Source of the DNA: Anastrepha obliqua
Taxonomy: Eukaryota > Arthropoda > Insecta > Diptera > Tephritidae
Assembly: GCF_027943255.1 (NCBI RefSeq)
Contig: NC_072894.1
Coordinates: 129,571,601 to 129,635,600, forward strand
DNA: 64,000 nucleotides
Reading direction: 5' to 3'
Shown here: in pieces, positions 31,531-43,498 of the stretch
Layout: the number at the start of each line of letters is the position of its first letter
Numbering within the stretch: position 1 is the stretch's first letter
Position numbers and translations under genes: made by a program
The notes under the pieces: generated by a model
What the model saw: the letters and a program-made list of their open reading frames with translations, nothing else
Databases searched by the model: none
What the model was told of the DNA's origin: nothing

Positions 31531-34439
31531 TAGCCTCCTCCACGTTTTTTTTTTAATGGAAGAAAATACCCAAAGCTGTCAGCAGGAAAAATTGGCAAAA
31601 ATCAACGCGATTTTTTATCGACTTGAAACTTACACTTTATTGCACCAAAATTCAATGACCTATAAAACTGCATACCCGAAATTTTACTAAAAGTTCTTAA
31701 ACCTAAATCTCTAAATCTCGAAACCTTGCTGTATATGTTTTTTGTTGGAGCATGAACTAAGTTTTTATAATTACAAAATAAATAAATAATTAGTCAAAAT
31801 TTATCAATATGTGGTGTACACTTTCTTTTGACGCTGATTGTGCATGCGAGCAAATAGGGTAATGCTTTTGAGCAATTTAAGCAAATTGGATCAACTGGCT
31901 GAGTTTCCTATTAGATTTGAGCGAAACCTGATTTTATCAACAGAAGGAATCGCACTAAATTAATGTGGCATGTCGTGGTATTTTCTGCTAAAAAATAAGT
32001 CGCATCACTCTCATTCAAAGGTCCAGGAAATTGGTGTTTCAGCGCTTCAAACCTTGTAAACATATAGACAATCACCGGTAAGAAAATAAATCTTTGTCGC
32101 AGCAAATATTTCACTTTATTGCTTCTTCAAAGCTCGCGTATGCAAATTTATTTATACACAAATATGATATATACACACACACACCGTAACCACAATTGTT
32201 AGATTGTGCACTCCCTAACGCGTTTTTTTTTGCTGAGGGTGCACAATTCATCAATCAGCAATCAATCAGTTCCTGCAATCCATTAAAGTAGCAAAATTGA
32301 AAGTGCTTGTGTGTATGTGTGCGCGTGTGGTTACACAAAGTTTAGAGTTCGCAGAGAGAAAAAATTGCAATTATGTTAATTTCTTTTTTAGTTTGGTGCG
32401 TAATCGAGTTAAATGTTGCATACGAATTCACAAAAAAAATATTACATTTGATGTTTAATTAAAGGTTTATGCGTGAAATATTTCACTTTAAATGTGTCAC
32501 ACACACTCACACGCGCGCAAGTACAAAGCGATTGTTTGTGCTGTATTAGGCGTAAAGTACACGCCCAGGCGTGCCGCGATTGAGGGTGGAGTGTGCAGGA
32601 ATGCACAGGGGCGTGAAATTTGTTGTTCCTCAGTAAGGAAAGTTGTGGAATATTTTCAATAAATCACTTCTTGGTTTTATGACGCTTTTTAAGGACGGCA
32701 ACTGCAAGTTTATAACAGTTGAATAAAATCAAAAACAAAAGTCTTTACTAAAAATAAGAATATTTTTTTTTACTTTTTTACGCACTTTAATAAATTATGA
32801 ATTTTGCTCACTAGTAAATCACAGAGGGGGAACAAATTATTTAGAAGTTTATTTTAGAACTTTTTTCGAAAAAACTATATCTAATGTCTTTCGATTTCTT
32901 GACGTCTGTCATAAAGTCTTTCAGCTCTTGCGAATTTTATTTATATTCCTAAAATAAAAAGCGAATCATAAACAAAATTGTTAACTAAAAACACAGTACT
33001 TATTTGATTATCAGCCACATAAGAATATCAAGTATGTGCTCAGACTTCACTATTAACACAAGTCAGACCAACGTACATAAAAATAGATGAAATAGCAAAA
33101 AAATTATTAATAAAATGACAGAGTGAAAAGCACAAATATGCTAAGAATACATTGCCAGAGGGAAGATAAGCCCGATTCTTATCACGCAAACTCACACATA
33201 CACACATATGTATGTAAATTAATTTTGTATTCCCTGATAAGACAACATAGTCGGAGAATATACGTTAATAAAGAGCAAAATTGATAAGAATGGCGGAATA
33301 AAGGCAAATACCTATGCTTCTGTACGTATGTGAGAAAGTGTGTGCCAGACTATCAATGCGCAAAGTATGCAAGACTTGAGCAAATATATATAATAGAGAA
33401 AAAATTAGCAAATTTACATAGCAAATTATATATAAAAATAAAGTAATTGAACGCCAAGGAATCAGGCAACAAAAAATTATCAAAAAACTACAACTTTGCT
33501 TTCTTAGATTACGTGTCATTTGAATTATGAGCACGCATTAGCAAAGTAACACATACACAAGCACATAAGCAAGTGTGTGAAAGAACTTAAAATTGCTTTC
33601 CAAGAGTTATTTATGGAAAATCTCGCAGAGCAGAGAAGCCGAAAGGAGCGAAGGAAAAAAAAGACTACTCCTTATTAAAAAAAAAAAAAAACAATTGAAA
33701 ACGCGATTTCTTCCAGTTATTTATTGGTATCGGTTTACTCAAAGAGGTATCCTATTTTTCTAAAAAAAAAATACCTGCACTTAAATCAACAACCAACTCA
33801 AAACTAATGACTCTTACACATATTGCATGCAACTTTTCATAAAAATTTAAAAAACGAGTGCGTTTCTTCTCTATCTGCGATTTTTATAAAATTTTTTTTT
33901 TTCTCATTTCAAACAAATTTACGGAAATCGTGTACCATGCCCTTTTTATACCAACAATCAACAATATAATAACAATGATAATAATGCCGTGTTTAGCCCA
34001 GTTCCGCTGATTTCCTCATTAATGTTACATCTCCATGAACCTCGGGGTCGTCCACTTCTGCACGACCCGTATGACTCTGACTCTGAACCGACTTCACATT
34101 TGAACTGCAGTTTGCCCTGCTTCAAAATATACTTAGCGTATCATATTTTTTTCCGACAAGCAAAAATGGTATTTGCTTTCCTTATTCTGCTCCCCACATC
34201 TGTGTTGGCGCCGCCGCCTTGCGTGATTTGGCTGCCTAGATATTAGAACTCATTTACTCTTTCAATTGGTTGCTCAGATAAGGTGAAACCAGAGTGCTAC
34301 TGAGCTTTCACGCTCATAGATTTCACTTGAGAAACATTAATTTTATTTAAACAAAAATTTAATTTTAAATAAATTTAAACAATTTTATATAAAAATTAAG
34401 CCAGTAAACCTTCATACTCCCCGTGGTTTTTGTACAGTA
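31531..34439. other. Non-coding stretch, no recognised element
   Basis: AT-rich with short CA repeats (32173-32183, 32502-32518) and homopolymer A runs (33655-33695). The frame at 33989-34246 contains a GRPLLHDPYDSDSEPTSHLN stretch on the plus strand but has no family features. Confidence 0.5.
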
Positions 34440-34640
34440 GGGCAGGCATCAGCAATATATTCCATGTCGATGGGATGTCAAAATCTACCTCTTTTGGGTT
34501 CCTTTTCTAAAGCAGCATTTAAAATGTCCTCAATGACAATCAGAAATAGCAAAGGAGATAAAATGTATCTCTGCTTTACTCCAGCAGTTGTACTAATTGG
34601 ATCAAACAAGGTGTTGTTACCTTTAAACTGTGTGCCACCC
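34440..34640 (-). pseudogene. Non-LTR reverse transcriptase fragment
   Basis: On the minus strand 34600-34527 reads PISTTA then GVKQRYILSPLLFLIVIED, the GVKQGxxLSPLLF motif of a non-LTR reverse transcriptase. The usual Gly after KQ is Arg here. Flanking codons (KGNNTLFDPI upstream, NAALEKEPKRGRF downstream) continue the alignment for about 60 residues before stops. The YADD box is not present. It represents a different LINE family from the Jockey-like fragments at 42.9 and 50.3 kb. Confidence 0.7.
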
Positions 34641-34744
34641 TCGCACACCTTTCACGACAAGAAACCACACACATTTTCTTTTACAATTTTGTCTGGAGAG
34701 TAAGATGGCTATTAAATAAAGTTTACCTTTTGAACAATCATAAG

Positions 34745-34768
34745 CACGGTGACAGGAGTGTCACCGTG
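34745..34768. repeat. Perfect 10-bp hairpin, loop GGAG
   Basis: CACGGTGACA, GGAG, TGTCACCGTG form a perfect GC-rich stem in AT-rich surroundings. No T run follows and no function is assigned. It may be the internal end of an unrecognised transposon. Confidence 0.85.
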
Positions 34769-34911
34769 TTAGTAAGGCCATGATCGCTCCGAAAATATTT
34801 AAAAAGTGCAACGAAAAAGAGTGCGTTCGCCCAACGCTTCTGACCGCCAGCTAATTATCGCGCAGCCTTCTCTTTCTAATGCAGTAACTCTTGCTTCTGT
34901 TAACAGATCGG

Positions 34912-34985
34912 TGTAGTTGTTATGCCTTTAGCAGCATAAATATTCCCCCGGATATAAATCCGACTCGTTCCGGTAAAGTAAAACC
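34912..34985 (-). mobile_element. LINE-like 3' tail repeat fragment
   Basis: Minus strand blocks are TACCGGAACGAGTCGGATTT, ATATCCGGGGGAATATTTAT, GCTGCTAAAGG and CATAACAAC. It has the same order as other copies, lacking the GGACTGTCACTCCAGCAG block. Confidence 0.6.
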
Positions 34986-35378
34986 CACTGGTCTGGAAAC
35001 GATGTCCGTATAGTCATAACCATTGGTCGCATATAAATTTTTAAATTGTAAAATTCCCTAATAAACCTTTTATGTCAAAATTCCAAAGAATGATGCACAA
35101 CGTTTCTACGTTTTCTACGGTTTCTACGACGTTCACGTTCTTACTAATTTGAGGGATGGGAAGTCATTACAATGGGCTGGCTCATTACCTATTCTTCCTC
35201 AGAGTTTCTAACCCAGCGAGTATCGTACTATTAAATCGCACACTTTATTCAGCGAACTTTGGTCCTCGAGACTTATATGTTTCCGAGGTAAAATCTGCAT
35301 GAACAACCAAATTAGAGCATTTTGAAGCTGTAAAAAAGAGGCCGATAATCCTCCTGAAGGAATTGACAGAAGACAATC

Positions 35379-35446
35379 AGGTTTACGTACGCGGAACGAC
35401 CGGGACTTATATCCGACCAAAGGGAATGCTTATGCCGCTACAACAT
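35379..35446 (+). mobile_element. LINE-like 3' tail repeat fragment
   Basis: Blocks are GTTTACGTACGCGGAACGAC, CGGGACTTATATCCGACCAA and GGGAATGCTTATGCCGCTAC, then AACATCC. The central GACTGTCACTCC block is deleted. Confidence 0.6.
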
Positions 35447-36985
35447 CCTCCTGAAGGAGCTGACACAAAAAGACCTGCAACATCTTTTGGAACAAAGGAG
35501 GTTTCTAATGCGATTTAGTTTTTTATACCATCACATCAGATTGACGCTTCGCAGTCAAAATATTTCCTGTAATATTGCAATTTTTTATTCAACTGGTGGG
35601 ATTTTTCAAATTCGTCTCACCCACTTCGAACTAACTATGGCCACATTTGACGCAGTGGAGTGCTATATAATCTCATGTTATTGCTTGTTTTTTTTTTCTA
35701 AATCAAACTTTTTCTATACCCCGCGGTGCGTATATGCACAGCCAACGGGATCGCTTTTGCTAAGAAGTTGTTGACAAATTTCAAATTTTACCCGTTTGAA
35801 AAATTTGTAATTTCATTAAAATGACCTACTTACTTACCCATAATAGGGTGCGTACAATGGAGGAGTGTTTGCGTGGCTGCGTAATCTCGGCGGTTGGCAG
35901 TTGGCAGTATCTAAATATTGCCTCACCGCCATGGTAATGTCCCGCCAATTTGACATGACGACAGGGCTACGAATTTATTACGCTTTCATTGCCAACGCGA
36001 TGCAGCCTTTGGTGCTGACAGAAAAACATGCAGCCGCGCACAGACGCGCACTTAAATAAGTTTATATGGACATACGTATATGTGTTGGTAAATACACATA
36101 CAAGAAATTGCACATATCCACATAGACACATGTTTTCAGCATTCTCCATTTAGTATGGATTCTGTCTGCGCGTGTAATAAAATGATTTCGCGTTACGTTT
36201 ACTTTGACTCATTTAATGTTAGGAGGAAGAGAGCGACACTCAAAATGTTACCGGATGCCGTGGTCGTGTGGTGGAATGCGCAAAAAGGTGAAAACAAATT
36301 TAATCAAACTTTTTTCAGAGCTCCTGCTGCGGCGTTGATGAGCATTTCAACAACAGTTTTCACTCATTTACGATTAATATTCTATTCATTCTATTCATTT
36401 GGCTGGCTAAGGCTTCATGCCAGACGAAAATTGTTTTAAAGTTTTCGTACATATGTACATGTCGTTGTTATATTGAAGTAAATGCGCTTTAAAAAATATT
36501 TATGAGTTGCTTTAAATGTAATTTGTGTAAGTAATAAGTTACTGTATTTTAACAACAGCAACAAAAAATGGATTTCTCAAAAAAGACTAAAGGTATTAGT
36601 TAACCAAACTCATATTTTTCGAAACTAGAATTAATCCATTGCAATCTAAAGCAGTTGCTTGAGTCCCTAATTAACGTAAATGTATGTGAGAGTGTAGGTA
36701 CTTTTTGTACTGTCCTGCCTTAGGTCTGTCCATAATAGTTATGAACTGTCGTACTGGCAATTTTATTTATTTAGAACAAAGATAAGATTATTCTCGTGTT
36801 CTGCAATGGTTTTAAGTTCATCAATTAGCATTGCGCTTCATAGGTAGGGATAATATTTCTTACTATACCAATGGCTCTTTATTCGAAGAATCAACGACTT
36901 ATGCTTTTATAGAACAACAGATGGATGGAATCGTTAAAAAATACGTCAAGCTGTTCTATTGCCAAACGATGGTATTTTTAACGCC
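35447..36985. other. Non-coding stretch, no recognised element
   Basis: The decamer TCCTCCTGAAGGA(A/G) occurs at about 35348 and 35446, spaced about 98 bp, flanking the LINE tail fragment. Otherwise no element or gene was recognised. Confidence 0.45.
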
Positions 36986-36989
36986 CACT

Positions 36990-37365
36990 TAGCAGCATTT
37001 AATTTTGCCCTTCACTACGCACCTAATGGGGATGATAGATTGCCAGGTTTGCTTTATAGGTATGGTGAAAAAGAAAATTTTGAGGGGAACTTTGGCTGCC
37101 ATGTCACTCGAGCATTCGACAGCCGAATTCTGCACGATCATTTCACACGTACTCACACACTCGTTCAATCATTCGTTGCTCAGATAGCAAGGAAGTGTCA
37201 TTGGTTAATTTTTTCATATATCACTAACACATTCTTATTTTTTTTTTTTGTAAACTCACCTCACTTGACTTCAGCCCATCAGCTGATTCTGTCGAATTCG
37301 CTCAGAGCCGAATAACGGTCTGCTAAATAGCTCACCTTTGAAATATTTTCACCATGGCCAAATTC
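36990..37365 (+). repeat. Dispersed repeat family with GAGAGCCG/TTTTCACCATG blocks, copy A
   Basis: Blocks in order are GATGATAGATTGCCAGG, TTTGAGGGGAACTTTGGCTG, CATGTCACTCGAGCATTCGA, GAAGTGTCATTGGTTAATTT, CGCTCAGAGCCGAATAACGG and ATTTTCACCATGG. The same order is seen at 43855-44160, with subsets at 1571, 38770 (inverted) and 38985. Open frames exist but share no conserved protein. Terminal repeats and class of element are unclear. Confidence 0.65.
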
Positions 37366-38769
37366 AAAGAACTGGCCGTTATTTTCTCGGGCAGCTTGAG
37401 TCTACTAAAATCGCTAATAAATAGAAACACTGAAGGGCGCCGATATGTAATGGGAAGAATTTGTAGACAGAACCTGATACCAGGAGAAATCTGCTAAACA
37501 AGCTTTTAGCATTGCACTTGTAGCTGAGACTCCTTACTTAACCACTGCCTTGACCAATTTCAAAGATCGTATCTCAGAACATTAAAATATAGTTTGTGGG
37601 AATCGTCGAACGCCACGAGAGTGCAGACAGTGTAACGCTTTTCTTAGCAGTGATTAGACTGCAGCAACGAACTCACGATAAAGTTCGAAGCAATGCCTTC
37701 AAAAAACGCAACCAGCTGCATGAAATATGAATTCGCTTGTGAGCCAAATGGTCTAGTAACCGAGTCACCAAAATTTATTTTATAAATTAATTTATAAAGT
37801 ATGAATTGAATAATGGTAGTAATAATAATAATAATTCACAATAGCAAATATTTGAACAACGGCTACATTATTTTTTAATAATTTGGGAATTGTTAGTTTT
37901 ACTGCTCTTTTCTTCGAATTATATTTGCGTCATTAAACGGCTTTCGTTCAACAAAACAAACACTGTCCGGAGTTCACTCACATTTAGTTCAGCAGAAAAC
38001 GACAATGTTAAACAAAAGCTTTTCTCTATCAGAAAGCAATAGCTAACTTTTAAAAGCATTTCGACGCTGAAAAAAGTTCTCAGAAAAGTCATCTGCTATG
38101 CGGAGGCGGTCCCTTCAAGATGCTTACCTTAAGGATGTATGCGTCACCTAAGTGTAAGTTTATGAATTTGTAATTAAGCATCTCTAAACAGCAAAAATCG
38201 AAAGTAGCTGACCTTTTCTCGCTGCGAAGTCAAAATGATCCGCCACGCTAAATAATGTCACTTAGAAATAAAAGTTAAGATATTTCTTGAAATTCTCATA
38301 GCAAAACTTCGCACGATTACAATTCAAAAACGTGAACAAAAACAATAGATGTAAATATGGGCATACTACGCTAAAAAGTGTGTGACAGAAAAATAGACAT
38401 CCAAATGGATGAGTGAAAGGTGCAAATGTAATTGCTGTGAACGAAGTGAAGGAAAATTAAAAAACGCCAATAAAAAAAAGACTTATAGGTATTGTTAGGG
38501 CAGTAAGAAAGAAAAAGCTCACAACTGTGAATTTATATCACAAATACCTACGGGTTTACTACAAGTTTCAGCAGGGTGCAGCAGGCCTCTTACTAGATTT
38601 TTTTCGTGAAATAATGTTGTAAGTATTTAAGACTGTTCATAGCGTGACAGCGAAGATAAACGGAACGTAATTAAAATATTTAAGGATTTAAAGGATATAC
38701 ATAGGTAATAAGGTGAATAGACGAATGGTAAAATAACAGTAAAACCCTGTATGCCACCAAAACTCACTA
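37366..38769. other. Spacer between inverted copies of the dispersed repeat
   Basis: No gene or element was recognised. It is enclosed by copy A (plus) and copy B (minus). Confidence 0.45.
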
Positions 38770-38965
38770 AATCATGGTTTTTAGAGCTATACTAAATAGC
38801 AGACCGTTATTCGGCTCTGAGCGAGTTTCACAGATATGCCGTGTGTTTCACTAAAGTAAAACTAAATTTTGTGAAGCACAAAACGAATGACATAGAATAC
38901 AAAGATCCCTCACACTTTTTTTCCACCATATCTAACGAGCAAACCTGGTATCTATCATCCAAGGG
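38770..38965 (-). repeat. Dispersed repeat family, inverted copy B
   Basis: Reading the minus strand gives GATAGATACCAGGTTTGCTC and, at the other end, CGCTCAGAGCCGAATAACGG then TCTGCTATTTAG. These match copy A nearly base for base; the middle differs or is deleted. Confidence 0.65.
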
Positions 38966-38984
38966 CATACAACGCCAAGGCACA

Positions 38985-39168
38985 ATCACAAGTATCATTG
39001 GTTAATTTTTTTCGTATATCACTAACACAATCTTAGTTTTTTCGTGCGTAAACCGGTTCGTTACCCCTGCTACGTCAGCCCATCAACTGGTTCTGTCAAA
39101 TTCACTGAGAGCCGGCTGACGGTCTGATATTGGTCACACCATAAAAATCTTTTCACCATGATCCATTA
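38985..39168 (+). repeat. Dispersed repeat family, copy C (3' half)
   Basis: Carries AGTATCATTGGTTAATTTTT, CGTATATCACTAACACAATC, AGCCCATCAACTGGTTCTGT, CTGAGAGCCGGCTGACGGTC, TGATATTGGTCACACC and CTTTTCACCATG. Confidence 0.65.
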
Positions 39169-39599
39169 GCTACGCCGCCTTTATTGTGGTGAACAGAAAG
39201 GACGCAAACATTTTCCTGATTGACCGAAGACGTTGCTTGAAGGAGCCAAGACTTTTTTCTGAGGTTCACTGAAATCACCACAGAGGCAGCTACTTAAATG
39301 GAAAGCATCTCCTATAAGCGCCAGAAAACATGGCTATGAGTAGATTGGCGTGGATCGAAATTATTACATTTTGACAACATTTTTGAATATTTAGCGTTAA
39401 AGTCTCAACGGCATTTATAGAAGTGCGGTAAACAACTTCCAAAAGCCTCACTCATTACCATAGCCTTGATGCCTTTGTTTAGTAAAAAAGTGCTCAGTTG
39501 CAGGTGCATAGGTATTCGAGGGTTTAGTAAAAATGTCCGGAGAAGGTTCGCTTCTAATGAAATTACCCCTGCCCACAGTAGTTTACACAGTACAAAGCC
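39169..39599. other. Non-coding stretch
   Basis: No recognised element. Confidence 0.45.
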
Positions 39600-40160
39600 G
39601 ACTTAAATTATTTTTATTAAAAGTTCGCAGATATTTTTAGTAATTTGAAAAAAACTGTAAGAAAAATAATTCTTTTTTCGAAATTTCGCTCTAACTTGTT
39701 ACACATTTTTCTCATAAAAAAGCTAAACATTATCGATTAGAAAATGTTAAGAAAATCTTATTTGTATTGAAAATTCACAGATATTTGTTCGCAGATGTTT
39801 TTTAGTAATTTGAAAAAAAAAAAAAAAAAAATGATTTGATTTATAATTTTTTGTTATTTGTTTTTTTTTTTTGCTCCAATTAGTTACTTATTTGTTACCC
39901 GTAAATGAGCTAGAGATTATTGACTAAAAAATGATATCAAAAGAAGCTATTTTTGTTAAAAGTTCGCACATATTTTGTAGTAATTGAAAACAAATATAAG
40001 AAAATAATATATTTTTTTGTTTTTGTAATTATAATATAAGTAAAAGAGCTAAATATTATCGTTTAAAAAATTTTATAAAAATAAGTTATTTTGATTAAAA
40101 GTTCGCAGATATTTTTTAGTAATTTGAAAAAAAATTTTAGTAAAACAAATCGATTCCTTT
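39600..40160. repeat. Minisatellite, four copies of a ~160-bp AT-rich unit
   Basis: The core GTTCGCAGATATTTTTTAGT followed by AATTTGAAAAAAA starts at 39623, 39787, 39962 and 40101 (spacings 164, 175 and 139). Between the cores each unit has an AGCTAAANATTATCGATTA-like block. Copies are diverged, so the array is old. Confidence 0.8.
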
Positions 40161-42329
40161 TTTTTGTTTTTGAATTTTTTATCGAACGCTTCGGTTCACC
40201 CAATGAATGTAAAGGGAAATTTAATTATGTTTCTAAATGAGCATTCTACGGCATGTCAGATGCAAATATCACAAAATATGGCATTTCTATCCTATCTTTA
40301 GACCCTTTACAAAAATTTCAAGAAATTATTAATCATTCCACAGCAGTCAGAATCGGTTTTAGAAGGCGTAGGGCATACGTATTTATGTTATATTATATTA
40401 TGAGCAGAAAAAATATTATTTAAAGCGCTTAAGGTTGCACAGAACTGGGTAGCAACAGCTACCAACTTTTTGCAAACATTTATAAATTCAACACCCATCA
40501 AAATGGTAACGAAAAAATGTGTGAGTAACTAAATGAAATTTTTTAAATTTCGTTTTTTTGTTTCATTGGCACATACAAACATATTCCGATTAAGTATTTC
40601 GCAACATCACATTTATTAATTTATAGGGCAAATATTAACTGGAAATTTTCCATAGCCAGATTTGTGAAAACAATTACGAGTTGAGTTTTACGTTTCTCTC
40701 CCATATTTTCGCTTCTTCGCAAAGCACCTGCAGCGCTGTGCGTCTTTTGCTGACGTCGGTTGAATTTTTTATATAAGTATTTTTTTTGTGTGCTTTTTTT
40801 AACTGTAAAAAGGGGTGTGTACATATTAAATTTTGACACTAAAATCAATGCGCCGGTTTTTGTCAAAACACCACTCCTAATTGTCAAGCCTTTTCCGCGC
40901 ATACCTCGTCAGAACGATATCGCAGAGCAATGATTGACACGAAAGCCCAATCGAACGGCTGTATTCGAGGTGTGCATAAGCACATACATAGATACATACA
41001 CATACATAAATATTTGCTAATATATCAGCACTTCGGTCTCAGCTTAGCAGCACTGCCACCTGTTGCTTATTTTCTGTGCGCGCAAATAATAATTTAATAG
41101 GGTATTGGTGGTACGACTGCGTGGCTTAGGTTATTGAGGGAATTCGTGGCAAATGTTTTTTCATCTTTGTATTTGATATTATTAGAAAAAAGATCATTTT
41201 TTACTTAAAAACATTTGCATTTGATATAATTAGAAAAAACGTAAATTTTAACTTTCGAAAAAAAAACAACAACAAAGGGCAGGAAAATATAATATAATAA
41301 AATAAATATGGTAAAATAAGATATAAAATTAAATAATTTATAGGTGTTTACGGGAAGTTTATCGCTGCAACTGAAACGCAAAATTATTATATTTTTCCTT
41401 TTCCCCCACTTTTGTTGAAATGCGCTACTGAATATTTAGCAACTGTTGGCTAATTAAATTAAGAGCTAACAAAGTTTGCAAACTGCAAAATTTGCGAATT
41501 TGCAAAATTCGCTGGCAAAAGAGCCTGAACTGATATTCTTTACCATATCACCAAGCGACGAGGTATGAAATACGCGTACATGGGGAGCAGGCGGTGATGT
41601 TGTTAATAGATTTTTCTATTGCGGAAATTTGCAAAAAAATATGAGTAATAAATTTACAAAAACAATGAGTTCAATCTTTTGTATTTGATTGTTAATCCAC
41701 TTAAGCGCGAACCTTTGTAGAAGCCAATGAGTGCACATCCTGCATAGCAGTCGCAGGCTACCGCACAGTTAAATACAGAACCCATTTGAGGTTAAATGAG
41801 TGAATATTTTATGCATACCTATACACCTATACTCATAACCGTATGCGTATATATGTATGTTTGTATCATTAACGCTGCAAGCGCTCCACCGCTAACCGCA
41901 ACTACATAATGAGCGATAATTTGAAAATAGTTGTAAATTGCATCCACATCTAAAATATATCCTCGTTTCACGCTGCTTTAATTACACTTCCACTCACATA
42001 CTCCTGCACTCATGCGCCCGTGAGGGCAGGGCACTGCGCACTCGTTTTGTGGTTGGTCGCCACACACGCAAACAATGATCAACATTTGTTGCCGACTTTG
42101 GCATTCAGCTCAGTTAAGTAATTCGCCTGCTTTACATGGCAGGCCAATTGCTGTGCTGTGGTTTTTTAGCAGCTTACTATTTTGGCTTCAACAAATTTAC
42201 GCGAAAATGTGGATGATAATGCAGCAAAGGCTATAATTTGCTTTTAGCAGCATTCTCACTTTCAAATTGATGTTTATTGTGAAGCGAAATGTTTATTAAT
42301 AAATTAGTGATTCTTGACAATAAAACCCG
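40161..42329. other. Non-coding stretch, no recognised element
   Basis: A short direct repeat is present near 41165-41260 (TTTGATATNATTAGAAAAAA twice, 47 bp apart). Otherwise AT-rich without genes. A GC-richer patch at 41990-42130 shows no exon pattern. Confidence 0.5.
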
Positions 42330-42885
42330 GTTTCAGTTGTCCCCTTCTCAGACATCGGTGTCCCCTTGACCGTTGTTAAAGGGAAATTACACAATTTCTT
42401 TCTAAAAAAAGCGCAAGACAGATGGAGGTCTATCTCATCGTCTACTATTTCGAAAACACTCTGGCCTCAATACGATATAAACAGAACGCTTAAGGTGATA
42501 GGGATTCCCCGCCATTCAATTTCCCAACTCATTGCGGTGTTCACTGGTCATTGGGTGATTCCGCACAACCCATATTGCAGAAGTTGTGTGGATCCTGCAG
42601 AGAAAGAAACTGTTGAACACTTTCTCTGCAAAAGTCCGGCTGTGGCGGCTAGGCGCTTGAGATTCCTTAGCGTGCCTTTTGGGGGTGGCTTGAAGAAATT
42701 CTCCGGCCTAGATCCCTTTTCTCTTCTCCACTACATCAACAGCACTGGGTGGCTGTACAGGGTTTTCTCTCTACTAAATTTTCTCGCAGGTAGTGGTCCA
42801 CATTATGGTATCAAAATGGCACGTAAGTGCTACTTGTAGTGTACCTGGGGTACTCTTACCATCTAACTTACCTACCTACCTACCT
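42330..42885 (+). mobile_element. RNase H-type LINE 3' end with (ACCT)n tail
   Basis: This is the same family as 22976-23735. The ORF2 C-terminus is followed by the UTR (GGTAGTGGTCCACATTATGG, GTGTACCTGGGGTACTCTTA) and CTTACCTACCTACCTACCTG. It is 5'-truncated, as usual for LINE insertions. The second LINE fragment begins immediately after the tail. Confidence 0.85.
42366..42839 (+). pseudogene. LINE ORF2 C-terminal domain, second copy
   Basis: The open frame contains LHNFFLKKAQDRWRSISSS, SQLIAVFTGHWVIPHNPYC, the zinc-knuckle-like CRSCVDPAEKETVEHFLCKS and PAVAARRLRFLSVPFG. Compared with the copy at 23094, the residues GIHAEKLGIP are deleted at GHWVI-PHNP, and the last Cys-Pro has become Ser-Pro (CKSP for CRCP). 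The frame runs past the normal INSTGWL end because the stop is lost. Not functional. Confidence 0.85.
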
Positions 42886-43265
42886 GACATTATTTCCGTT
42901 ACAGTCAGCCACTCCACGCTACTAAGTGATATCCAACCAACCACCCTCTCCCCAGAACTAAAGAGGTGGCCTGCAAACCGTCTGTGTGGACGGCAATGTC
43001 GAGATCACACCTCAAAACAGAGGAGGGGGAAGCAAGTTGTGTCGCGGGATGGTGTCTGGTGTCCTATCGTTCTTGCTTTTCAACTTTTATATTTCGAAGC
43101 TCCACCAACCACCAGAGGGAGTTTCACTGGTCTCCTATGCTGGCGACTGTTCGATAATGGCGGCCGGCAATGACATCGATGAACGTTTATCTCGCCAGTT
43201 TTTCTCGCGTTGGCATTGTGAGGAGCCTCCTACTTACCCTCACTAAATCTACGGCGCCCCTCCTT
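42886..43265 (+). pseudogene. Jockey-like reverse transcriptase fragment with YAGD
   Basis: In shifting frames the sequence reads LLSDIQPTTLSPELKRW, LCGRQCRDHTSKQRRGK, then LLFNFYISKLHQPPEGV and SLVSYAGDCSIMAAGNDID. These match the segment around the RQGGVLSPLLFNFY and YADD motifs of Jockey-like LINEs. The first catalytic Asp of YADD is Gly here (YAGD), which would abolish polymerase activity. The Gln-Gly pair before the LSPLLF motif is also degraded. The closest relative in this window is the fragment at 50242. Confidence 0.85.
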
Positions 43266-43289
43266 ACCTCCAGAACGAGGTCTACTGGC

Positions 43290-43498
43290 CGTTATATATA
43301 TATACATAATTGGTGTTTACACCCTTGTTTTTTGGGTGTTTGGCCGAGCTTCTTCTCCTAATTGTGAGGTGCGTCTTGGTGTTCCTCCACAAATGGAGGG
43401 ACGTACACCTTTAAGCCAACTCCGAACGGTAAATGGTTTTTTATGAGGAACTTTTTTCATGGCAGAAATACACTCGGAAGTTTGCCATTGCCTGGCAG
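43290..43498 (-). mobile_element. tRNA-derived SINE, copy 6, 5'-truncated
   Basis: The minus strand carries GGCAATGGCAAACTTCCGAG, CTGCCATGAAAAAAGTTCCT, GGAGTTGGCTTAAAGG, GGCCAAACACCCAAAAAACA and a TTATGTATATATATATAACG tail. The tRNA-like head and GCGGTCGCCCC block are missing, as in 5'-truncated retroposition or later loss. Confidence 0.85.

Noticed and set aside
33989..34246. Possible exon with DPYDSDSEPTSHLN
   Set aside because: No splice signals or family features, and the frame continues into unrelated hydrophobic sequence.
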